Positions 55,093 through 64,000 of a DNA stretch of 64,000 nucleotides are shown here, piece after piece. The notes beneath the pieces are model-generated. The model had not been told where the DNA came from. It was given only the letters and a program-made list of their open reading frames with translations, and did not search any database. The first letter of the stretch is position 1; the number at the start of each line of letters is the position of its first letter. Source of the stretch: Kordiimonas sp. SCSIO 12610 (GTDB lineage Bacteria; Pseudomonadota; Alphaproteobacteria; Sphingomonadales; Kordiimonadaceae); the NCBI RefSeq assembly GCF_024398015.1, contig NZ_CP073747.1, positions 1,436,501 to 1,500,500 of the forward strand, given 5' to 3'. A program made the translations under genes and the position numbers.

Positions 55093-55725
55093 CTATTTTT
55101 CCTGCCCACCCGTCAGGACTTTAACATTCAAAATTTCATTTCGGGTAATTCTGATTTCTTTCTCAGGGTTAAATTGCCAAAGGACCAGTTCATCATCCTG
55201 CCATTTGATGAATTGTTTGATAAAGCCTTTGTGCCCCGTAAGCTCGACAAGTACAAAGTGGCCGCGCCGCGGTATTTGATTTGGGTGCACATAAACCAAA
55301 TCCCCAGCCAGATAGCGCGGTGCCATACTGTCACCTGTCACGAAAACGGCGAATGCATCCTCAACGCCTTCCAGACTTGTTGGGCGAAAGGTCCAATCGA
55401 TCGCGGTATCATTCATAATGATATTGCCGTCTTTCCCGCCCTGAGCGCACCCAAGGACAGGAAGGTCACGCCGCGAGCAACGTGCGGATGAATTTGACCT
55501 TAGTCTTTGTACCCGTTGGCGAACAGGAAGTGCCGTTTTAGGGGCGGAAGTATTCTTCGTGCCGCTAAGAGTATGGAAGCGATGCAATTTTTCAGGAATG
55601 GCGCGCGCGCCGTTTTCAATTTGCAGAATTGTTTTTTCGCTCATTCCCATACTGAGGCCGAGTTGCTTTTGCGTCAGGCCAAGCTTTTGCCGGTAGGCGA
55701 TGAGGGACTTTTGAGCGTTAATCAT
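55093..55725 (-). CDS. XRE/S24-type phage-like repressor (LexA-like self-cleaving protein)
   Basis: A 210-residue protein with an N-terminal helix-turn-helix (RQKLGLTQKQLGLSMGMSEK) and a C-terminal S24 peptidase domain with GDSMAPRYLAGDLVYV (nucleophile Ser) and the general-base Lys near FIKQF. The linker of about 70 residues between them is rich in R, S and P. Such repressors hold prophages or stress genes and release on RecA-driven autocleavage. No other phage gene is nearby, so it may be domesticated. Ribosome site AGGAGAAC favours the ATG used over one 11 codons upstream. Confidence 0.85.
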   Translation of the reverse strand: MINAQKSLIAYRQKLGLTQKQLGLSMGMSEKTILQIENGARAIPEKLHRFHTLSGTKNTSAPKTALPVRQRVQRLRSNSSARCSRRDLPVLGCAQGGKDGNIIMNDTAIDWTFRPTSLEGVEDAFAVFVTGDSMAPRYLAGDLVYVHPNQIPRRGHFVLVELTGHKGFIKQFIKWQDDELVLWQFNPEKEIRITRNEILNVKVLTGGQEK

Positions 55726-56061
55726 AATACACGTTCTCCTTTTGTTCTTATTATACAAAGATGCATTACTGAGGCCAGAAAAAATTGAAATCTGACAGTA
55801 AAAAAATCCGGCAATCCATTTTCAATATGGCGCCGCTGTTCTTGGCACATAGTTTGCTTTTATATGGCTGAATATAAGAATTTTGGTGGATGATGGTATG
55901 TCCGTCTTAGAAGGTAAATGTAAGTAACGTGTTGATTGAAATGCATAAAATACGACTGGTTTGCGTTGGTGCCTTGGCATCAGGCAACCATTACTTTTTA
56001 CCGACTGGGCAGTATCTGCCACAGCAACCTAATCGTTTGAAGGCCATAGAGGAGAGCATGT
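55726..56061. other. Divergent region between the S24 repressor and flgK
   Basis: The 336 bp contain the promoters of both flanking genes; no operator, repeat or coding frame could be resolved by eye. Confidence 0.4.
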
Positions 56062-58176
56062 ATGACACTGAATAATATCCTCAGCACGTCGCTTACCGGG
56101 CTTTTTACAAACCAGACCAATATTCGGGCAACGGCGAACAATGTTGCGAACGTAAACACACCGGGTTTTTCGCGGATTCAGGTTAATCAGGAAGCACTGG
56201 TTTTACAGGGGGAATCTGTTGGTGTTGGGGTTGCGAGTATTACCCGCGTTGTTGACCGGTTCCTTGAGGAAGCGAGCAGAACTGCTATTTCAAACACGGA
56301 TCAATTTGCGGTTCAGCGTGAATTTCATGACCGTTTTCAGGGTGTCTTGGGTGATCCATCGTCGGATAGTTCGCTCGCGGCACGGCTGGATCAGGTTTTT
56401 CAAACAACATCTGATTTGGCGTTAAACCCTGCTGATGTGTTAAGGCGCCAGCAAACCGTTTCCGAACTCGAAAATTTCCTGAGCCTTGTTGGTGGCCTTC
56501 AGGGGCAGATACAGGATTTGCGCGCCGATGTTAGCCGTCAGATTGGTGAGGTTGTAACTGCCGTTAACGAAAACCTGCAGCGGATTAATGAACTAAATCC
56601 GTTATTGGTTCGTCAAACCGCGCTTGGTTTGGAAACGGGTGGTGTCGAAGGGCAATTGCAACAAGCCCTTGACGAGCTCGCTGAATATATCGATTTTAAT
56701 ATTGTTCCGCAGGATAATGGCGCCGTTTTCCTGAATACGACGGCAGGGCAACCCTTGTTGGATACTTCGCTCACGCAGCTTGAGTATTCGCCGCCCGGTA
56801 TTGTCACATCTGAAACCTTTTTCCCGCCGATCAATCTATTCCGTGTGAACAGTGATACGCTGGAGCCGATTTCATCCTCTACTGATATCACGGGTACAAT
56901 TCGTTCTGGCCGCTTACGGGGGTTGGTTGACCTGAGGGATACGCAATTTGTCGACCTTTCGGAATCTATTGGTGAACTTGGCGCCCGTGTTGCTGATGAA
57001 TTTAATGCAGTACAGAACCGATTTTCGTCCGTTCCAGCCCCCAATACCCTTGAAGGGCGCCCAACAATTGTTGACGGTGCACAAGCGACCAACTTTACAG
57101 GCATTGTTACCTTCGCTGTAGTTGATGCAAACAGTAATTTGGTAGCGCGGACCACGGTTGATTTTGACGCGGCACCACCTGCAGACTTTAATGCCCTCAT
57201 TGCGCAAGTGAATGCAGGCCTTGGCGGCGCTGGAACGTTATCATTAAATAATGGTGTCGTGTCCTTATCCGCAACAGCGCCAGGAAACGGCGTTGTGGTT
57301 TCCGATGACGAAACAAACCCAAGCTTGCGGGCAGGGCGCGGGTTCAGTCATTTCTTTGGCCTGAATGACCTTATACAGTCTGATGACCCAGGAATTTACG
57401 AAACGGGTTTAACCGGCACTGAAAATCATAATATTGGTGCAGGGCAGTCCCTAACGTTTCGGGTACGGGACGAAGCCGGCCGCGAGCTTGCAACCGTGAA
57501 TGTGGGGGCGCTTGGCACCACATATAATGATGCGATCACCGCCCTGAATAATGTGACGGGGCTTGGGGCTTTTGTGAATTTCTCCCTCAACAGTGAGGGG
57601 GCGCTTGAGTTTACTGTCAATCCACCACGCAGTGATGTTGATTTGGAATTAGTGACGGATAGCACGCAGATCGGGACAACGGGCCTGAGTTTCGGGCGTG
57701 TTTTTGGCCTTGCCGAAGGTCAGCGGGCAAGGGCGGCGCAGAATATTACGGTTGTTGAGCGTATTCGGGAAAACCCAAACACGCTCGGTTTAAGTGTTTT
57801 ATCACCGACGGCTGCTGTTGGGGAATTGGCGCTCAATAACGGCGACCAGCGTGGTGCGCTTGCGTTCCAGCAATTGGAGACATTGCAGGTTGGCTTCGCA
57901 CAGGCAGGTGAATTGAACGCAGGTAACGTATCACTTAGCCAATTTACAGCACAGTTTTTGGGTAATGCTGGCTTGCAAGCGCTTAGGGCAACCAATTTGG
58001 AAGAAGATAATCAGGCGTTGCTCGGTGAATTGCAGGAACGCTTGTCCGACGTCACTGGTGTGAATTTGGACGAAGAATTAGCAAATTTGGTTGTCTTCCA
58101 GAATGCATACAGTGCAGCGGCAAGGGTGCTGTCGAGCGTTCAGGAACTTTACGATTCATTATTGAACGCGGTATAG
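56062..58176 (+). CDS. flgK: Flagellar hook-associated protein 1
   Basis: A 704-residue structural protein that joins the flagellar hook to the filament. The N-terminal block LSTSLTGLFTNQTNIRATAN with NNVANVNTPGFSR and the C-terminal heptad region (LEEDNQALLGELQERLSDVT, VFQNAYSAAARVLSS) form the coiled-coil core shared with flagellins. The long central part (about 170-620) is a beta-rich insertion. Ribosome site GAGGAGAG. It is followed 10 bp later by flgL in the usual order. Confidence 0.95.
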   Translation: MTLNNILSTSLTGLFTNQTNIRATANNVANVNTPGFSRIQVNQEALVLQGESVGVGVASITRVVDRFLEEASRTAISNTDQFAVQREFHDRFQGVLGDPSSDSSLAARLDQVFQTTSDLALNPADVLRRQQTVSELENFLSLVGGLQGQIQDLRADVSRQIGEVVTAVNENLQRINELNPLLVRQTALGLETGGVEGQLQQALDELAEYIDFNIVPQDNGAVFLNTTAGQPLLDTSLTQLEYSPPGIVTSETFFPPINLFRVNSDTLEPISSSTDITGTIRSGRLRGLVDLRDTQFVDLSESIGELGARVADEFNAVQNRFSSVPAPNTLEGRPTIVDGAQATNFTGIVTFAVVDANSNLVARTTVDFDAAPPADFNALIAQVNAGLGGAGTLSLNNGVVSLSATAPGNGVVVSDDETNPSLRAGRGFSHFFGLNDLIQSDDPGIYETGLTGTENHNIGAGQSLTFRVRDEAGRELATVNVGALGTTYNDAITALNNVTGLGAFVNFSLNSEGALEFTVNPPRSDVDLELVTDSTQIGTTGLSFGRVFGLAEGQRARAAQNITVVERIRENPNTLGLSVLSPTAAVGELALNNGDQRGALAFQQLETLQVGFAQAGELNAGNVSLSQFTAQFLGNAGLQALRATNLEEDNQALLGELQERLSDVTGVNLDEELANLVVFQNAYSAAARVLSSVQELYDSLLNAV

Positions 58177-58186
58177 GGAGGGAATT

Positions 58187-59113
58187 ATGGTTTCACGAGT
58201 ATCCAGTTTCGGTCAGCAACAACTTCTTATTCGCGGGATTCAGGAAAATCAGGCACGCGTTTTCGAAAACCAAAGGCAGATTTCAACAGGTAGAATTACT
58301 GATGAATTTAGGGGGCTTGGTGGCAGTACGGGGACCATTCTTGGATCGCGGTCTTTCCTTTCGCGCGTGGAATCGTATCAGCAATCAATTACTACAATCC
58401 GTGGCCGTATTGACAGTAACGACGTACAAATTGGCGGCATTATCGGTGCGGTGGAATCATTGCAGGATAATGTGCTGGCAGCTGTTGCAAATAATAATGC
58501 TCAGGGTTTTAGCGAACAGCTCGAGCAAACGTTTCAGTTTTTAACCAATTCCCTTAATTCAAATATTGATGGAACATTCCAATTCTCTGGTGCCAGTACA
58601 GGAACGGTGCCGGTTAATGTTACAGACTTGGCAAGCCTTGCGGCGCTGCCGAGTGTGAGCGATGCGTTTGATAATGCCGATATCGCGTTTGAAGCAAGAA
58701 TTGCGGACGGAGTGGACATTGACTTCGGTCTGTTGGCCGACGAAGTTGCTACAGAGACATTCCAGGTTCTGGTTGACCTTTATAATTTCGATAATGGCCC
58801 GTCTGGACCGCTTGAAGGGGAATTAGATGCTACACAGTTTGCGTTTTTGCAAACACAAGTAGGGGCTTTGAACGACGCCCTTGATGGTCTGCGACAAACC
58901 GAGGTGGATAATGGACTGTCTTTCAACAGGCTGAATGTTATCGAGCAACAACATGCCGATACGGTCATTTTCCTGCAAACATTCATCTCTGAACAGGAAG
59001 ATGTTGACCTGGCAGAGGCTGTGACAGAACTGAATAACAATCAGGTGGCGCTGGAGGCCTCCTTTCAGGCTGTGGCGAGCCTGAGTAGACTGTCCCTGTT
59101 AAACTTCCTTTAG
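58187..59113 (+). CDS. flgL: Flagellar hook-associated protein 3
   Basis: A 308-residue flagellin-like junction protein that sits distal to FlgK. The N-terminal helix has VSSFGQQQLLIRGIQENQARV and the C-terminal helix LAEAVTELNNNQVALEASFQ with SRLSLLNFL at the end, as in flagellin-family proteins. It is shorter than E. coli FlgL (317) by a few residues, within family range. Transcribed with flgK. Confidence 0.93.
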   Translation: MVSRVSSFGQQQLLIRGIQENQARVFENQRQISTGRITDEFRGLGGSTGTILGSRSFLSRVESYQQSITTIRGRIDSNDVQIGGIIGAVESLQDNVLAAVANNNAQGFSEQLEQTFQFLTNSLNSNIDGTFQFSGASTGTVPVNVTDLASLAALPSVSDAFDNADIAFEARIADGVDIDFGLLADEVATETFQVLVDLYNFDNGPSGPLEGELDATQFAFLQTQVGALNDALDGLRQTEVDNGLSFNRLNVIEQQHADTVIFLQTFISEQEDVDLAEAVTELNNNQVALEASFQAVASLSRLSLLNFL

Positions 59114-59452
59114 TTGCACCTTTTCAATTTCTCTCATGTAACTGTATTTCTTTACCGATGAATCTTGAATTCATTAACGAATTGTTAGTGAATTTAGTGA
59201 AAGTTTTATTCAAATTGTTATCGGCGGTGGAAATGCAAACAATTTTTATAAAATTCGAATCACAAGATATAGACTCTAAGAATCAAAATGATTCGATATA
59301 TAGTATGTGATAAAGAATTTTTTAACTAATTTGTGTAGAAACCCATCTAAGCTATTGATTCTTATTCATGAATCTATATTCTAGTAAAAATTAAGCTAGA
59401 TTTTGCATTAGGTGAAGAAGGTGCACCTGATACGACAGAATGTCAGAGGGGC
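59114..59452. promoter_or_regulatory. GANTC-rich upstream region of the DUF2336 gene
   Basis: This AT-rich 339-bp region contains seven GANTC sites, at 59159, 59256, 59271, 59279, 59289, 59356 and 59369, with an eighth at 59479 just inside the gene. GANTC is the target of the cell-cycle methylase CcrM. A near-consensus CtrA box TTAA-N7-TTAG lies at 59173-59187. Regulation by methylation state is inferred. Confidence 0.6.
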
Positions 59453-60583
59453 GTGAAATTGGTCAGTAATGAGCTTCAGAATCTGCTGTTGCTTGCTCGA
59501 AGTAAATCTTCGGACGCTCGATCACGTCTACTCGAAAACATCTCTGATCTTTTCCTATCTGATGCCGGACGTTTGAGCGAGCACGAACGTGCGCTTATGT
59601 CTGATATTTTAAGTAAGCTGATTTCACAGGTTGAAAAAGATATCCGGAAAGAGCTTGCAAATATACTTCAGCAGACGGGCGGTGATTTCCCTGATGTTGT
59701 GAAGCTTCTTGCAAATGACGATGTTGATATTGCTCGCCCGCTTCTTGAGAAAAGTAATCTGCTCAAGGATCCTGACCTGATTGAAATTATCCGAATGCGG
59801 ACCGATGAGCACCGGATGTCGGTTGCTATGCGTGATGAACTATCCGAGCAGGTAACTGATGCGCTGATTGAATATGGCAATGATGATGTGCTGGAAACAT
59901 TGCTAAATAACCATGACACCACTTTGTCCAAGCGCACAATGGAATATATGGTGGCGGAATCCCGCAGGGTAGACCGTTTTCAGGAACCCTTGTTGATGCG
60001 TGCCGATTTACCAGGTGATCTGGCTTACAAAATGTATTGGTGGGTTTCTGCGGCGCTTAGAAAGCGGATTGTAACAGAGTTTGAAGTGGAGCCTGTTCAG
60101 TTTGAACGTATGGTACGCCGTGCTGCGAACTCAGTCATCACTGAACAGACCAATGAACAAAGCTCTTATGTGCGTGCTCAGAAACTTGTGCGTCGCATGT
60201 ATGAAAACGGTGAGCTATCGATACAGTTTTTGATCTCTACATTAAGGCAACAGCGTGTCGCTGTGTTCGTTGCCGGAACAGCCGAATTGGCAGGAATTAG
60301 CTTTCGAACTGCGTGGCGTATATTTAGTGATAACGGCGGCGAAAGTTTTGCGGTTCTCGCTAAGGCGATTGGTATGGATCGAAGTCAGTTCACCAGTATT
60401 TTCCTACTATTGGGACAGGTGCGCGGTGCAAAAGATACGAAATCACCGGGTTTTATCAAAAGTATTCTGGAACTTTTTGATGCGATAACTGAGCAAAATG
60501 CAAGGGGCGCTGTGCAGATTTGGCAGCGTGAGGGCGCGTATCAGGAAGCAATTGAGGAGCTCGATAATGCTGTTGGGCAATGA
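59453..60583 (+). CDS. DUF2336 family protein
   Basis: A 376-residue protein, mostly alpha-helical, rich in short repeat-like helices (DARSRLLENISDLFLSDAGR and later GGDFPDVVKLLANDDVDIAR). This matches DUF2336, an alphaproteobacterial family of unknown biochemical function, sometimes linked to stress or cell-cycle control. The start is GTG at 59453 with an AGAGGGG site. It lies between flagellar genes and a histidine kinase, 68 bp before the kinase ATG, and may form a unit with it. Confidence 0.87.
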   Translation: MKLVSNELQNLLLLARSKSSDARSRLLENISDLFLSDAGRLSEHERALMSDILSKLISQVEKDIRKELANILQQTGGDFPDVVKLLANDDVDIARPLLEKSNLLKDPDLIEIIRMRTDEHRMSVAMRDELSEQVTDALIEYGNDDVLETLLNNHDTTLSKRTMEYMVAESRRVDRFQEPLLMRADLPGDLAYKMYWWVSAALRKRIVTEFEVEPVQFERMVRRAANSVITEQTNEQSSYVRAQKLVRRMYENGELSIQFLISTLRQQRVAVFVAGTAELAGISFRTAWRIFSDNGGESFAVLAKAIGMDRSQFTSIFLLLGQVRGAKDTKSPGFIKSILELFDAITEQNARGAVQIWQREGAYQEAIEELDNAVGQ

Positions 60584-60651
60584 TAGGCATTTTTTAGGTC
60601 GTGGGGGCGACATCGACCAGCTGCAAGCTATCTGCGGGGAGGGTATCAATC

Positions 60652-62358
60652 ATGAAATTGGGTAGTGCATCTCAAAAAGGCAAAGTGGTTAAACTCGCTG
60701 GGCGCAGGCCAGAGAATAGTGAAGACGCATCTTTTGGTGCCACTATATCTAAGAATTGGGAAACTAAGGAGCCAGCTAATAGTAAGGTTCTTGATATCGT
60801 TGACCGAATTATTATCGACGAATCTTTGCCTTCCTATGTGGCCTCGCTTGATGGTTCGATTATCAATTTTAATGATCACTATAGAAAACTTGATAAAGTG
60901 TTTGATGATGTTTCCTTGGCGCCAGGGCCATCAGACGCCTTTGGTGGTATCAAGATACCTTCATTAACGCCGGTTATTGACGATGTATTGGCTAGCGGGA
61001 CAACGGTTAGAGCCGAAGAAATCGCTATTATAAATGGGCGTGAACGGATTTTCCTCGGGCGTCACATGCCAGTGAGAAATGCGTCCGGTGATATTGTTGC
61101 TATTGCGGGTACCTATGAAGATGTAACGGTTCAAGTTAACGGCATCGAAGAAGCGAACAAGACACAAGCGAGATTTCAGGATTTTGCCCGTGCAAGCTCT
61201 GACTGGTTTTATGAATGCGGTCCTGATCTGACGATCCGGTCCTTGTCTGATCGTTTTACTGCGATTGTTGGGCAGCCTGCATCCTTGTTCATTGGGTCAA
61301 AATTTGAACAATTTGGCCGTATGGAAAAGAACCTTGCTGGTCGCAGTGACGGGCCAGAGGCGATAAAAAGCAGAAAGCCATTTCGGGACCAGCTTTTCAT
61401 TGTTAATGATCCAAGCGGAACAGAACTAAAGTTCCACTTGTCCGCCGTTCCTGTGTTTGATCGTACTACGGGAGAATTTACCGGATATCGCGGTGTTGGT
61501 ATGGATGTTTCCAAGCGGTATGTGCAGGCCGCTGAAGCCGATGCAATCCGTGAAAACCTTGAAACGCTGCTCGCAGAACTTACACGCAAAAACCACGCAC
61601 TTGATGAAGCGACAGAGCAAGCTACATCTGCGCTTCGTGCAAAGAACGAGTTCCTTGCAGCGATGAGTCATGAACTTAGAACACCACTTAATGCTATTAT
61701 CGGATTTGCAGAAGCCTTTAAATATGAAACGTTCGGTGAATTAACTCCAGCATATCTTGATTATGCAGGCGATATTCATCGCTCTGGTATTCATTTGCTT
61801 GGGTTGATTAATGATATTCTGGATGTTGCGGTTATTGAAAGCGGTGGGCTATCGCTTCAGCTTGAGGCGATGCCTGTTGATGAGCTTGTGAACAAAGCAG
61901 TTCAAATGAACAAGGAAGCAGCCATTAAAAAGAATGTGAATATTGATAAGGCGGAAACTGAGGACACAACGGAAATCACGGTTGATGATCGCCGTGCCAC
62001 GCAGATACTCGTAAATCTTTTGTCCAATGCTGTTAAGTTTACTCCGGCTGAAGGGGAAATTGGCATTGATGTGAATAAAGCAAAAGATAAGAACTTTATC
62101 GATATAACGGTATGGGACACAGGTATCGGTATTGCTGAAGAACACCATGAATTTGTATTTGATCGTTTTCATCAGGTAACAGACCATATTTATTCGCGTG
62201 AGCAAGAAGGAACGGGGCTGGGGCTGCATATCTCCCGCGAACTGGCTCGTCGAATGGGTGGTGATATCACGCTTACTAGTGAAGAAGGGAAGGGTAGCCG
62301 CTTTACCGTTACCTTACCTATCGCAGAAGAGCCCAAGCCAAATTTGGATGTAATTTAA
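60652..62358 (+). CDS. PAS-domain sensor histidine kinase
   Basis: A 568-residue kinase without membrane segments. It has two PAS-like regions (about 60-165 and 180-290), a coiled segment, then the HisKA domain with the phospho-acceptor in MSHELRTPLNAIIGF (near residue 340) and the HATPase domain with NLLSNAVKFT (N box), DTGIGIAEEH (G1) and GTGLGLHIS (G2). The long N-terminal extension in some gene calls is out of line with the GGGAGGG ribosome site at 60652. Sequence style around the phospho-acceptor resembles PleC/DivJ-type kinases. No response regulator is adjacent. Confidence 0.92.
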   Translation: MKLGSASQKGKVVKLAGRRPENSEDASFGATISKNWETKEPANSKVLDIVDRIIIDESLPSYVASLDGSIINFNDHYRKLDKVFDDVSLAPGPSDAFGGIKIPSLTPVIDDVLASGTTVRAEEIAIINGRERIFLGRHMPVRNASGDIVAIAGTYEDVTVQVNGIEEANKTQARFQDFARASSDWFYECGPDLTIRSLSDRFTAIVGQPASLFIGSKFEQFGRMEKNLAGRSDGPEAIKSRKPFRDQLFIVNDPSGTELKFHLSAVPVFDRTTGEFTGYRGVGMDVSKRYVQAAEADAIRENLETLLAELTRKNHALDEATEQATSALRAKNEFLAAMSHELRTPLNAIIGFAEAFKYETFGELTPAYLDYAGDIHRSGIHLLGLINDILDVAVIESGGLSLQLEAMPVDELVNKAVQMNKEAAIKKNVNIDKAETEDTTEITVDDRRATQILVNLLSNAVKFTPAEGEIGIDVNKAKDKNFIDITVWDTGIGIAEEHHEFVFDRFHQVTDHIYSREQEGTGLGLHISRELARRMGGDITLTSEEGKGSRFTVTLPIAEEPKPNLDVI

Positions 62359-62411
62359 GACATAGCTAACTGCAAAAGCAGTAGTTAATTTTCTCCGGGA
62401 CGGGAAAAGTT

Positions 62412-62447
62412 AAAGCCTCGACAGAACATACTGTCGAGGCTTTATAC
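62412..62447. terminator. Strong hairpin between convergent kinase and S10 peptidase
   Basis: AAAGCCTCGACAG (62412-62424) pairs perfectly with CTGTCGAGGCTTT over a 6-base loop. The T-run is short on either strand, but the stem and position fit a bidirectional terminator. Confidence 0.8.
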
Positions 62448-62468
62448 TTTAAAGGCAGAATGCTCAAT

Positions 62469-63977
62469 CTATTTGGCGATAAAGCTTCTGATATCCTTGA
62501 TAAGCTGATCCAGTGAAGGTTCATGAACATACATCATGTGCCCGGCAGGATAATATGTGAAATCTACACGATTGGTATCTATACCATTTGCATTAAAGGT
62601 GTTTTCACTTGCGAAAAACGGTGTCGCGAAATCATAATAGCCATTGGCAACCATGACTTTCAGGTGCTTGTTTTCCCGAAGCGCTCTGCCAACATGGGGG
62701 GCTACATTCACATAACTGCCGCTATATCTGCCATTACCGCTTGCCGTCCAGTGCCGACCAGGGACGCCAGACAGAATTTCATACTTGCGCTCTAAACTAA
62801 CATTGAGGTCATTGATCAGATAATGATTTAGCGCCCCAGTGTAAGCAGCATCAATACCGTAGGCAGACGGATCATTGTCAAACCGTTCGCCAATACCATC
62901 ATAGTCTACGCCTTTGTAGCGTGCGTCCAACCTGCCAATTGAATATCCTTCATCGCGCAAGAGTTCTTTCATAAACCGCATGTTGCTTACGCGTAAATTT
63001 GCGTTCATGAAATATTGCTTCGAAGCCCCTGTATATCCACTAAGCCGTTCTGCAATCTTTTCAAAATCGGCTTTTGACAGGCGATTGCCTTGAAGTAGGG
63101 CACTTGCATAATCACCCAGAGTGAAGCTTCGTACTTCATCCAGGAAGGCCTCTAATGTTCGACCATTTTTCTCTACCTTGCCGTGATACCACCCGGCAGC
63201 AGCCATCGTTGGCAAATAGGAAATATAGGGTGTATCATTACCGGGCTGATAGCGTGCAGTTTGGAAATCAAGGATACTGGAAATCATAACGACACCGTTA
63301 ATAGCGATATCGCTCCAGCCACCTTGTAATTCATTCAGGAGGGCGGCGGCGCGGGTTGTGCCGTAACTTTCCCCGGATAGATATTTGGGCGAATTCCAAC
63401 GGTTGTTCTTAACGAGCCACAAACGGATAAATTCTGCGATCGATTTTGCATCCTTTTCAACACCCCAAAAATCTTTACCATCCCCTTTTCCAATTGCTCG
63501 CGAATATCCAGTTCCGACAGGATCGATAAAGACCATATCAGCTACATCAAGAATAGATAGGGGATTGTCCACAAGGCGATAAGGGGCTGCACCGTCATCC
63601 TTTGCGTCCGATGGTATGGCAACGCGTTTGGGGCCATAGACACCCATATGTAGCCATACTGACGACGATCCTGGGCCGCCGTTGAAAATAAAAAATACCG
63701 GGCGTTCGGCATTATCTTTTATATCGGTTCTAATGTAGCTTGTAGAAAATATGGCAGCAGTTTCTTCGCCTCTGTCATTCTTAAGATAGGTTTCACCCGC
63801 GGTTGCGCTGTAGCGAACTTTGGTTCCGTTGAATGTACCGGAATGTTCGGTGATAAATATTGCTGGCGCTGCAACTTTCATATGTTTTGCTGCCATTTGT
63901 TCATCAGCTGTATACCCAGTTGCTGAAAACAAACTTGCCGACAGGGCAATTCCTGCGGACAGTATAAAATATTTCAT
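62469..63977 (-). CDS. S10 family serine carboxypeptidase-like peptidase
   Basis: A 502-residue secreted peptidase. A signal peptide covers about residues 1-23. FIFNGGPGSSSVWLHMG holds the oxyanion block, LSGESYGTTRAAAL the nucleophile (Ser near 204), and the end has the acid in VANGYYDFATP and the base in GHMMYVH. Acid-active carboxypeptidases of this family release C-terminal residues. A longer frame starts 6 codons upstream, but GAGGGG before the chosen ATG fits better. The gene may continue regulation from beyond the window, whose edge is 23 bp upstream of the start. Confidence 0.92.
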   Translation of the reverse strand: MKYFILSAGIALSASLFSATGYTADEQMAAKHMKVAAPAIFITEHSGTFNGTKVRYSATAGETYLKNDRGEETAAIFSTSYIRTDIKDNAERPVFFIFNGGPGSSSVWLHMGVYGPKRVAIPSDAKDDGAAPYRLVDNPLSILDVADMVFIDPVGTGYSRAIGKGDGKDFWGVEKDAKSIAEFIRLWLVKNNRWNSPKYLSGESYGTTRAAALLNELQGGWSDIAINGVVMISSILDFQTARYQPGNDTPYISYLPTMAAAGWYHGKVEKNGRTLEAFLDEVRSFTLGDYASALLQGNRLSKADFEKIAERLSGYTGASKQYFMNANLRVSNMRFMKELLRDEGYSIGRLDARYKGVDYDGIGERFDNDPSAYGIDAAYTGALNHYLINDLNVSLERKYEILSGVPGRHWTASGNGRYSGSYVNVAPHVGRALRENKHLKVMVANGYYDFATPFFASENTFNANGIDTNRVDFTYYPAGHMMYVHEPSLDQLIKDIRSFIAK

Positions 63978-64000
63978 GACGATCCCCTCGATCAATTTTC

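Overview
The window is a 64 kb piece of an alphaproteobacterial chromosome. I infer this from the branched-chain 2-oxoacid dehydrogenase operon, DUF2336, the PAS_5 and DUF6445 families, a PEPxxWA-CTERM protein, and two signals typical of the alphaproteobacterial cell cycle: CtrA-type boxes and a cluster of CcrM-type GANTC sites. Base composition looks moderate (mid to high 40s % GC by eye). Many secreted peptidases and hydrolases suggest an aerobic, proteolytic, motile, probably marine heterotroph, possibly Kordiimonadales-like. The order is a guess.

Layout. 1-2.95 kb: end of a PAS-like gene, an adrenodoxin-type ferredoxin reductase, a GNAT enzyme and a SUOX-fold-like protein. 3.1-4.77 kb: an AT-rich run of small unknown genes that share a repeated Shine-Dalgarno leader and lie directly behind tRNA-Thr(TGT). 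4.9-14.8 kb: a gene behind a Fur-like palindrome, an MmyB-type regulator facing DUF2834, an S9 peptidase, a Rieske oxygenase with inverted domain order, MipA, an FtsX/MacB-type permease and a LysR regulator. 15.0-20.0 kb: bkdA1-bkdA2-bkdB-lpd for valine, leucine and isoleucine catabolism. 20.3-25.7 kb: a giant RTX extracellular nuclease and a PEP-CTERM protein, each with a perfect CtrA-type box upstream. 26-34.4 kb: DoxX, PepSY, YjbR, a DUF6624-like protein, an operon with a membrane-anchored XRE protein behind repeated operators, an M1 peptidase, DUF6445 and a serine hydrolase. 34.8-46.3 kb: housekeeping genes (beta-oxidation, SDR, sfsA, map, radC, nudix, CYTH, purB, PAS_5, CinA-like, purU) and a diheme cytochrome-rhodanese fusion.

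46.6-54.9 kb is an 8.2 kb integrated island. A perfect 55-bp copy of the 3' part of tRNA-Leu(TAA) lies at 46597-46651 and the intact tRNA at 54837-54923. Inside are a DUF6249/ECF sigma/putative anti-sigma operon, a beta-lactamase-fold hydrolase with TPR-like repeats, a damaged tyrosine integrase and an amidohydrolase beside a membrane-bound AraC regulator. The integrase appears to have lost its N-terminus to stop codons and has a frameshift in an A7 run, so the island is probably fixed in place.

55-64 kb: an S24-type repressor, flgK-flgL, a DUF2336 gene behind a dense GANTC cluster, a PAS histidine kinase and an S10 carboxypeptidase. No CRISPR array, rRNA or insertion sequence was seen.
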